Source: Planctomycetaceae bacterium
Lineage (GTDB): Bacteria > Planctomycetota > Planctomycetia > Pirellulales > Pirellulaceae
Direction: 5' to 3'
Assembly: GCA_003501565.1 (NCBI GenBank)
Contig: DNPC01000282.1
Span: 1 to 5,298, forward strand
Length of the DNA stretch: 5,298 bases
Part shown: piece after piece, positions 1-4,532 of the stretch
How the letters are laid out: each line of letters starts with the position of its first letter
How positions within the stretch are numbered: the first letter of the stretch is position 1
The notes under the pieces: generated by a model
The model's database searches: none
The model's input: the letters and a program-made list of their open reading frames with translations, nothing else
What the model was told of the DNA's origin: nothing
Made by a program: the position numbers and the translations under genes

Positions 1-12
1 GGAGAGGTGTGA

Positions 13-42
13 TTGGAGCGAATTCGACGTTGTGTTTATAAT
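13..42 (+). promoter_or_regulatory. Putative sigma-70-type promoter upstream of the cytochrome gene
   Basis: A perfect -10 hexamer TATAAT lies at 37-42. An 18-bp spacer separates it from TTGGAG at 13-18, which matches four of six positions of TTGACA. Transcription would begin near position 49 and leave a 5' leader of about 150 nt before the ATG at 198. This is a pattern match only. Planctomycete housekeeping promoters are less well defined than those of E. coli, so the -10 is the stronger part of the call. Confidence 0.45.
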
Positions 43-62
43 GAGAGGCACGAATCGGATTT

Positions 63-92
63 CTTGTCCATGGCCTAGCGGACGCGGACAGG
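63..92 (+). other. Weak leader hairpin
   Basis: CTTGTCC (63-69) can pair with GGACAGG (86-92). That gives seven base pairs including one T-G wobble, around a 16-nt loop. It would sit in the 5' leader if the promoter at 13-42 is used. A T-run begins only at 114, too far away for an intrinsic terminator. Chance pairing of this size is common, so no function is claimed. Confidence 0.2.
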
Positions 93-113
93 TCAAATCT
101 TCTTCGCCCCGCC

Positions 114-127
114 TTTTTTCCCCCCCC
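114..127 (+). repeat. T6C8 homopolymer junction in the leader
   Basis: Six T (114-119) are followed directly by eight C (120-127), within a longer pyrimidine-rich stretch (about 97-127). The tract lies between the putative promoter and the start codon, outside any likely coding sequence. Tracts like this are prone to slippage, both in replication and in sequencing, so the exact length may be uncertain or variable. Confidence 0.75.
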
Positions 128-186
128 AACCTGATTTGAGACGATTCCCGTGTCGCCTTATTATCCGGTTTCTACCGCGTCATTGC

Positions 187-197
187 GGAACAGTGAG
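187..197 (+). promoter_or_regulatory. Weak ribosome binding site for the cytochrome gene
   Basis: GGAA at 187-190 lies 7 nt before the ATG at 198. It is a poor Shine-Dalgarno but correctly placed. It favours 198 over the upstream in-frame GTG at 150, because the protein from 198 begins directly with a Sec signal peptide. Confidence 0.4.
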
Positions 198-2552
198 ATG
201 TCGAAAATTAAGAATGCTTGGTGCGCACTCTTTGGAGCAGCCCTTTGTTGCTTGGCCTCTAGTACGCTGGCCGAGGACGAAGTCCAGCTTCGAGCGAGAG
301 GTGAATTGCTGTATGCCCAGCAGTGCGCCGACTGCCACGGTGCCGCCGGTCAAGGCGTCGAGAGTGCGTACGAGTCTCCGCTGGTGGGAGACGATTCAAT
401 TGGGCAACTTTCCCAAATCATTGCGGAAACGATGCCTGAAGGCGAACCAGAACTTTGCGAGGGAACAGATGCGAACGCTGTCGCGGCGTACATCCATCAC
501 GCTTTCTACAGCGAAGCTGCTCGTGTTCGAAACCGACCTCCACGATTCACACTCGACCGCCTCACCGCGGAACAGCTCCGCCAAAGTCTTGCGGATCTGT
601 ACAGAAGCTTTAACCCACGCCCCCTAGAGTTGTCCGGCCAGCACGGCCTTGCAGCCGAATACTATGATGGCGATCGAAAACGCACGAAAAAAATCGAAAG
701 GATCGACCCACAACTCGATTTCGATTTTGGCAAAGAAAGCCCTGGTGAGGGTATTAAGGCGGAAGCTTTCACAATCTACTGGCAGGGCGGTTTGCAAGTT
801 CCGCAGAGCGGGAAGTACGAAATTGTCGTCAACAGCACATGTTCTTTCACAATGGATTTCGGTGCGCGGAATCGGGAGTTAATCAACAACCACGTCCAGT
901 CGGGTGACAAGACTGAGTTCCGGCGAACACTTCATCTTACCGGTGGTCGTGTTTACCCGCTCCGTATCGAATTCCAGCAGCGCAAGCGGAAAACAGAACT
1001 ACCGCCAGCCAGGATCTCGATGAGTTGGGTTCCGCCTGGCGGCGTCGAACAGACGATTCCAATCGAAAACTTGGTGCCCGATCGTGTCCCCGATACTTTC
1101 AGCTTGCAGACCGAATTACCAGCGGACGATCGCAGCTACGGTTTCGAACGTGGCGTGACCGTTAGTCGTGCGTGGGACGAATCGACTACCAATGCAGCCC
1201 TGGAATTTGCCGACGCAGCCTTTGCAGAACTTTGGCCCGTGTATCAACGTCGGAACCGCAAGGAAGCTAACGACCAACGGCAGATCCTAAAGGGTTTCCT
1301 AGGCAGTTTGTTGCGTACTGCGATGCGTGGTGATTGGCGTCCGGATGATCAGACTCGTTTCGTTGGCGCCCAGGTAGATGCGGAACCCGATGACCGTGAG
1401 GCCATTAAGCGGGTACTTCTGCTCGGACTAAAATCCCCACGATTCCTTTACCCCGAATTGCCGCGGAACGTCAGTGAGTCACAACGAGCTGCCAACACGC
1501 TCAAGTTAGTCCTGCATGACTCGATCCCGGTAGAAGACTGGCTTCAAAAGACGATTGAGAAAGGGACGCTTACCACTGAATCGCAGATTCGTAACGTAGC
1601 CCAGCGTCTGGTATCCGAGTATCGCACGCGTGGCAAGTCGCTGGACATGATTCACCAATGGTTGAACCTGGATCACATTGGTCAAATCACAAAAGACTCC
1701 GAAAAGTTCCCTGGATTCGACCAAGCGCTTCAGCATGATATGCAACGCTCACTTGATGCTCTGGTCGAACACATTATCTGGGACCTTCGCGATTACCGTC
1801 AGTTATTCGTGGCGGACTGGAGCTTTACTACCGAGCGTATGCACGCTGTGCTTGGGCCCGCCTGGAAACCCACATCAGTAGAGGCTAAAGACGCTATTAG
1901 CCTGAGCCGCACCGACACTGATCCCCGGCGACGCGGAGTTTTAACGCATCCACTCCTGCTCAGTGGACTAGCTTACTTCGACGCTTCCTCACCGATTCAC
2001 CGAGGCGTTTTCTTAATTCGTCATGTCTTGGGAAGAACCCTTCGCCCTCCCAACGATGCTTTCACTCCGCTTAGCCCCGATCTTCATCCGGATTTGACGA
2101 CACGAGAACGTGTGGCGCTTCAAACCAGCCCTGATGCATGCCAGGTTTGCCATAGCAAAATCAACGCGCTAGGATTTTCGTTGGAGCATTTTGACGCAAT
2201 CGGCCGTTTCCGTGAACAAGAATTAGAACGTCCAATTAACGCCAGCGCTGCCTACACTACGCTCAGCGGCGACACGGTACAGTTCACCGACCATGCCGAC
2301 CTGGCAGAATTCTTGGCCGCTAGCGACGATGCCCACCAAGCATTCGTTCGGAGAGCATTTCAGTACTTCGTGAAACAACCACCGGCCGCATTTGGGGCCG
2401 AAACCTTGGATGATTTGGTAATTCGCTTCAAGCAGAACGGGTTCGATGTTCCCATGCTCATTGAAGATATCGCGGTCGTAGCGGCGACGCGCTCGCGCGA
2501 CCAGAAAATCGCCGCAGAACTGCCAATAGGCACAAGCACGGCCGCGAAATAG
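198..2552 (+). CDS. Secreted PSCyt/PSD (DUF1592/DUF1588 family) cytochrome c protein with PA14 domain
   Basis: This 784-aa protein belongs to the planctomycete PSCyt/PSD family; its reaction is unknown. The ATG at 198 gives a Sec signal (residues 1-26, Lys3/Lys5, hydrophobic core, likely cut after STLA); an in-frame GTG at 150 would add 16 residues before it. Residues about 35-105 form a cytochrome c domain with haem motif C43-A-D-C46-H47 and possible distal ligand M79. Then come a PSD3-like helix (115-136, RLTAEQLRQSLADLY), a PA14 domain (about 147-297, GLAAEYYDG to SWVPP), a divergent PSD5 (about 331-376), PSD4 (about 425-552), PSCyt3 (about 576-674, RRGVLTHPLLLSG, SSPIHRGVF, and a second haem motif C648-Q-V-C651-H652 followed by NALGFSLEHFDAIGRFRE) and PSD2 (about 694-769). 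It should be periplasmic or surface-associated, carry two haems, and possibly bind a glycan through PA14. The DUF1552 gene follows 143 bp downstream, the usual partnership. Family call is firm; electron transfer and glycan binding are inferred. Confidence 0.93.
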   Translation: MSKIKNAWCALFGAALCCLASSTLAEDEVQLRARGELLYAQQCADCHGAAGQGVESAYESPLVGDDSIGQLSQIIAETMPEGEPELCEGTDANAVAAYIHHAFYSEAARVRNRPPRFTLDRLTAEQLRQSLADLYRSFNPRPLELSGQHGLAAEYYDGDRKRTKKIERIDPQLDFDFGKESPGEGIKAEAFTIYWQGGLQVPQSGKYEIVVNSTCSFTMDFGARNRELINNHVQSGDKTEFRRTLHLTGGRVYPLRIEFQQRKRKTELPPARISMSWVPPGGVEQTIPIENLVPDRVPDTFSLQTELPADDRSYGFERGVTVSRAWDESTTNAALEFADAAFAELWPVYQRRNRKEANDQRQILKGFLGSLLRTAMRGDWRPDDQTRFVGAQVDAEPDDREAIKRVLLLGLKSPRFLYPELPRNVSESQRAANTLKLVLHDSIPVEDWLQKTIEKGTLTTESQIRNVAQRLVSEYRTRGKSLDMIHQWLNLDHIGQITKDSEKFPGFDQALQHDMQRSLDALVEHIIWDLRDYRQLFVADWSFTTERMHAVLGPAWKPTSVEAKDAISLSRTDTDPRRRGVLTHPLLLSGLAYFDASSPIHRGVFLIRHVLGRTLRPPNDAFTPLSPDLHPDLTTRERVALQTSPDACQVCHSKINALGFSLEHFDAIGRFREQELERPINASAAYTTLSGDTVQFTDHADLAEFLAASDDAHQAFVRRAFQYFVKQPPAAFGAETLDDLVIRFKQNGFDVPMLIEDIAVVAATRSRDQKIAAELPIGTSTAAK

Positions 2553-2579
2553 GGTTGGCGCATCCCCCGTTGGACCAAA

Positions 2580-2608
2580 TGGAAATGGCCTACAAAAGCC
2601 GATATAAT
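2580..2608 (+). promoter_or_regulatory. Putative internal promoter for the DUF1552 gene
   Basis: A perfect TATAAT lies at 2603-2608, with TGGAAA at 2580-2585 (four of six matches to TTGACA) and a 17-bp spacer. It falls in the 143-bp gap between the cytochrome stop codon and the DUF1552 start. The second gene could therefore be transcribed on its own as well as by read-through. No terminator is evident between the two genes. Pattern match only. Confidence 0.4.
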
Positions 2609-2683
2609 ATTACACCAGCGGATGTTCCACCGAACCAGGCTACAATCCCACCCACCATAAGAATGCCGCACCCCACCTTTTGC

Positions 2684-2695
2684 GGAGAAATTACG
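2684..2695 (+). promoter_or_regulatory. Ribosome binding site that fixes the DUF1552 start
   Basis: GGAGA at 2684-2688 stands 7 nt before the ATG at 2696. The frame is open back to a TTG at 2555, but the 47 extra residues resemble no known domain and would bury the twin-arginine signal inside the protein. The ribosome site and the signal together decide for 2696. Confidence 0.8.
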
Positions 2696-4030
2696 ATGAC
2701 CATATCAAACGATAGACGACAGTTCCTAAAGCGTGCTGGCCTTAGCGCAGCAGCACTGAATTTAGTCGGCGGCCTTCCAAGTTTTTCGCTCGGGAATTCG
2801 CCAAAACGCAAGCAACGTCTCGTTTTTGTCTTTAGTCCAAACGGCGTCATCCCCAAACATTTCTGGCCTGACAATCCAGGCTCAGGCCTCGAGCTCAAAC
2901 GCATCCTGCAGCCGCTGGCCGACATCAAGTCGCAAGTCATCACCATGCACGGCTTGTGCAATCGTATCCAAGGCGACGGTGACGGCCACATGCGAGGTAT
3001 CGGTTGCCTACTCACGGGTATCGAGTTGTTTCCTGGCGATATTCAGGGCGGCAGCGATACGCCCGCGGGCTGGTCGATGGGAATCTCCGTCGATCAATAC
3101 TTGAAGAACAAACTGCAGGCCGACGCAGCAACACGAACACGTTTCGGTTCGCTCGAGATGGGCGTGCTCGTTCCCGATCGTGCGGATACGTGGACGCGGA
3201 TGTCCTACGCGGGTGCGAACCAGCCAGTCGCACCGATCGACAACCCTTACCAAATGTTCGAAAAGCTCTACGGACAAACAAAAAACAAAGAGCTACTCGC
3301 CAGTGTTCTTGATGATCTGTTGGCAGACTTCAAGAAAGTCGAACGAATGGTTAGTCAAGAAGACCGACATTTGTTGCGAGAACACATGGAGATGATGCGC
3401 GGAATCGAAAACGATCTGCAAATGGAATTGGCCGCTAAAGTGAAAAGCGATTCCGTTGGACATGCAACGCCGAACTTACCACCGAATGTCGATGAAGAGA
3501 ATGATAACATTCCCTTGATCACTCGCATGCAAATGGACATGCTGGTCAATAGTTTCGTCGCCGATTTCGCTCGGATCGCTACTTTCCAGATAACCAACAG
3601 TGTTGGCCAACCGAAAATGCGTTGGCTGGGAATCGATGAAGGGCACCATACGCTCAGCCACGAACCCGACTCCAACGAAGATGCATACGAGAAATTGATA
3701 CGCATCAACACTTGGTATTGTGAACAGGTTGCCTACCTGGCTAAACGCCTGGACGCTATTCCTGAGCCAGGTGGTGAAGGATCGATGCTCGACAACACGA
3801 CGATCGTTTGGACCAATGAATTGGGTAAGGGCAACTCGCACACGCGAGACAACATCCCATTCGTCATGGTCGGAGGCGGCCTAGGTTTTGAGCGTCAGAA
3901 AGCACACGATTTTGGCAAGGCATACCATAACCGTCTGCTGATGAGTATTTGCCAGGCGATGGGTCACGAAGTCGATTCCTTCGGCAACCCAGATTTCTGT
4001 GGTGACGGTGTTCTAACTGGCATCGCTTAA
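2696..4030 (+). CDS. Tat-exported DUF1552 (HXXSHH family) protein
   Basis: This 444-aa protein belongs to the DUF1552/HXXSHH family, whose biochemical role is not established. It opens with a twin-arginine signal (residues 6-12, DRRQFLK, then a hydrophobic segment to about residue 32), so it is probably exported folded; no clear AxA cleavage site is visible. Family landmarks in order: RLVFVFSPNGVIPKHFWP (41-58), DGHMRGIGCLLTG (96-108), a Glu/Lys-rich, probably helical segment (about 185-250), EGHHTLSHEPDS (315-326), INTWYCEQVAYLAKRLDAIPE (337-357), and WTNELGKGNSHTRDNIPFVMVGGG (372-395). The name-giving HXXSHH motif reads H318-T-L-S321-H322-E323, so its last His is Glu. The conserved His, Asp and Glu residues could form a metal or catalytic site, but that is inference. 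The gene sits downstream of the PSCyt/PSD cytochrome on the same strand, the common planctomycete pairing, with its own candidate promoter in the 143-bp gap. Length is normal for the family. Confidence 0.92.
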   Translation: MTISNDRRQFLKRAGLSAAALNLVGGLPSFSLGNSPKRKQRLVFVFSPNGVIPKHFWPDNPGSGLELKRILQPLADIKSQVITMHGLCNRIQGDGDGHMRGIGCLLTGIELFPGDIQGGSDTPAGWSMGISVDQYLKNKLQADAATRTRFGSLEMGVLVPDRADTWTRMSYAGANQPVAPIDNPYQMFEKLYGQTKNKELLASVLDDLLADFKKVERMVSQEDRHLLREHMEMMRGIENDLQMELAAKVKSDSVGHATPNLPPNVDEENDNIPLITRMQMDMLVNSFVADFARIATFQITNSVGQPKMRWLGIDEGHHTLSHEPDSNEDAYEKLIRINTWYCEQVAYLAKRLDAIPEPGGEGSMLDNTTIVWTNELGKGNSHTRDNIPFVMVGGGLGFERQKAHDFGKAYHNRLLMSICQAMGHEVDSFGNPDFCGDGVLTGIA

Positions 4031-4066
4031 CAGGTGGAGTTGCGCACAGCACTCGCCCTGTTGTTT
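4029..4066 (+). terminator. Candidate intrinsic terminator overlapping the DUF1552 stop codon
   Basis: AACAGG (4029-4034) pairs with CCTGTT (4057-4062), and GAGT (4037-4040) with ACTC (4051-4054). A 2x2 internal mismatch separates the two stems, and the loop is 10 nt. The 3' arm runs into TTGTTT (4061-4066). The stem begins within the TAA stop codon. The interrupted stem and short U-tract make this a moderate candidate, but it sits where the end of the two-gene unit is expected. Confidence 0.42.
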
Positions 4067-4107
4067 GACCTGCCTTAGACGAGCCGAACGCGTCGTTCTG
4101 AGTGAAT

Positions 4108-4145
4108 GGCGCGAGCCTCCCCAGGCGTCCGGGCGTAAGCGCTGG
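4108..4145. repeat. Possible dispersed intergenic repeat with small GC hairpins
   Basis: GGC-GCGA-GCC (4108-4117) is a mini-hairpin with a GNRA-type loop. About 15 nt further on, GCG-TAAG-CGC (4133-4142) forms a second one. CCAGGCG (4121-4127) can alternatively pair with CGCTGG (4140-4145) with one bulged G. Short GC-rich units of the 'gcgagcc...gggcgtaagcgc' type resemble repeats I associate with intergenic DNA of Pirellula-like genomes. Only one copy is present here, so repetition cannot be shown from this window. Confidence 0.3.
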
Positions 4146-4180
4146 AAGATTGTCTCGAGCTCTTGTGCCGTAAACTGCTG

Positions 4181-4217
4181 CTGGCAGGTCCTTAAGGTTA
4201 ATTGAACGACCCGCCAG
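4181..4217. other. Strong hairpin, 10-bp stem with one mismatch
   Basis: CTGGCAGGTC (4181-4190) and GACCCGCCAG (4208-4217) are inverted repeats that pair at nine of ten positions, with one A-C mismatch. The 17-nt loop is AT-rich and holds two TTAA tetramers. No T-run follows on either strand, so it is not an obvious intrinsic terminator. It is the best stem in the gap. It could be part of a structured RNA, a transcript-end stabiliser, or a binding site for a dimeric protein. Confidence 0.5.
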
Positions 4218-4348
4218 ACCGGCTCTTGCTAGCATTCACCACATCCGAATCGCCCAGTTGCACTTTTCGTTCCAACATGGCATTGCGGCAGAGCGGTGCT
4301 AGCGATAACCTGGACGGGCGCAAGCTTGGGAAGTCAGGCTAGCTGTGG

Positions 4349-4390
4349 CACCTAGGTGTTCTGCGTTCATACCTAAGCACCTATGTTTTT
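4349..4390 (+). other. Palindrome and hairpin followed by a T-run
   Basis: CACCTAGGTG (4349-4358) is a perfect 10-bp palindrome. Its right half TAGGTG (4353-4358) also pairs with CACCTA (4378-4383) across a 19-nt loop, and TTTTT follows at 4386-4390. The 6-bp stem is weak for a terminator. The perfect palindrome could equally be an operator for a dimeric repressor of the downstream isomerase gene. Neither reading is secure. Confidence 0.3.
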
Positions 4391-4419
4391 GAGTCTACAC
4401 ATTTCAAGACTACGTTTTT
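4352..4419. repeat. Degenerate element repeated three times at exact 29-bp spacing
   Basis: CTAGGTGTTC (4352-4361), CTATGTTTTT (4381-4390) and CTACGTTTTT (4410-4419) share the pattern CTAnGTkTTy and start exactly 29 bp apart. The first two copies are both preceded by CAC. The last two are both followed by GAGTC (4391-4395 and 4421-4425), with one extra base in the latter. This looks like a decayed tandem repeat or a series of spaced binding sites. The match is short, so coincidence remains possible. Confidence 0.4.
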
Positions 4420-4444
4420 AGAGTCCTTTGCCCTTAGGGACTCT
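4420..4444. other. Hairpin AGAGTCC/GGACTCT
   Basis: AGAGTCC (4420-4426) is an exact inverted repeat of GGACTCT (4438-4444). The stem can be extended by a T-G and a T-A pair to nine pairs with a 7-nt loop. No T-run follows on the + strand (GTGCATT comes next), so an intrinsic terminator for + transcripts is unlikely. It lies about 90 bp before the isomerase start and may be an operator or a leader structure. Confidence 0.4.
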
Positions 4445-4446
4445 GT

Positions 4447-4470
4447 GCATTAGATCCAAAAGCGTAATGC
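4447..4470. other. Inverted repeat GCATTA/TAATGC
   Basis: GCATTA (4447-4452) and TAATGC (4465-4470) are perfect inverted repeats with a 12-nt spacer, directly after the hairpin at 4420-4444. The 18-bp centre-to-centre spacing of the half-sites is compatible with a dimeric regulator. It lies 63 bp before the isomerase start codon. The sequence alone cannot separate an operator from chance. Confidence 0.3.
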
Positions 4471-4517
4471 CTGTTTGCTCGCCCTGAGCTACATTTGCAC
4501 ACCATTTTCACGTCGCT

Positions 4518-4532
4518 GAGAGGAGTTCAGCA
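4518..4532 (+). promoter_or_regulatory. Strong Shine-Dalgarno for the isomerase gene
   Basis: GAGAGGAG at 4518-4525 is an excellent match to the anti-Shine-Dalgarno and stands 7 nt before the ATG at 4533. It confirms the start and suggests efficient translation. Confidence 0.85.

Larger units (their letters stand above)
4031..4532. other. 502-bp non-coding, hairpin-rich intergenic region
   Basis: I see no convincing gene on either strand here. The longest open frame (minus strand, about 4235 down to 3864) runs into the DUF1552 gene in antisense and resembles no known protein. No tRNA or rRNA signature is visible. The region contains several inverted repeats (4029-4062, 4086-4098, 4121-4145, 4181-4217, 4353-4383, 4420-4444, 4447-4470) and a 29-bp-spaced element (4352-4419). 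The hexamer GCTAGC occurs three times (4228, 4298, 4338). The stretch must hold the end of the upstream unit and the promoter of the isomerase gene. It may also hold a small structured RNA, which cannot be settled by eye. Confidence 0.6.

Noticed and set aside
150..197. GTG at 150 as start of the cytochrome gene (16 extra residues)
   Set aside because: It would place a polar, non-signal segment before an evident Sec signal peptide. The ATG at 198 has a usable ribosome site and gives a normal export signal.
204..275. Lipoprotein signal in the cytochrome N-terminus, suggested by the Cys-Cys pair
   Set aside because: The residues before the cysteines (A-A-L-C) do not fit a lipobox, which needs Gly, Ala or Ser directly before Cys. 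An ordinary signal peptidase I site after STLA fits better.
136..627. 163-aa open frame on the + strand overlapping the start of the cytochrome gene
   Set aside because: It is an Arg/Ser-rich shadow in another frame of a gene whose own frame carries clear family motifs.
2555..2695. Upstream TTG start for the DUF1552 protein (47 extra residues)
   Set aside because: The extension is proline-rich and resembles no domain. It would bury the twin-arginine signal, and the ATG at 2696 has a strong, well-spaced Shine-Dalgarno.
3864..4235. 123-aa minus-strand open frame reaching into the intergenic gap
   Set aside because: Over 160 bp is antisense to the conserved C-terminus of DUF1552. Composition is rich in Arg, Gly and Pro, no domain is recognisable, and it looks like a shadow frame.
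4228..4343. GCTAGC three times (4228, 4298, 4338) as a regulatory motif
   Set aside because: It is a short palindromic hexamer with irregular spacing and unlike flanks, so coincidence is the simpler explanation.
4352..4419. CRISPR array, suggested by the 29-bp spacing
   Set aside because: The shared core is only about 10 nt and degenerate. There are no conserved full-length repeats with unique spacers and no cas genes nearby.
4490..4495. TACATT as the -10 element of the isomerase promoter
   Set aside because: Only four of six matches, and no acceptable -35 at 16-18 bp upstream. The gene's promoter remains unidentified.
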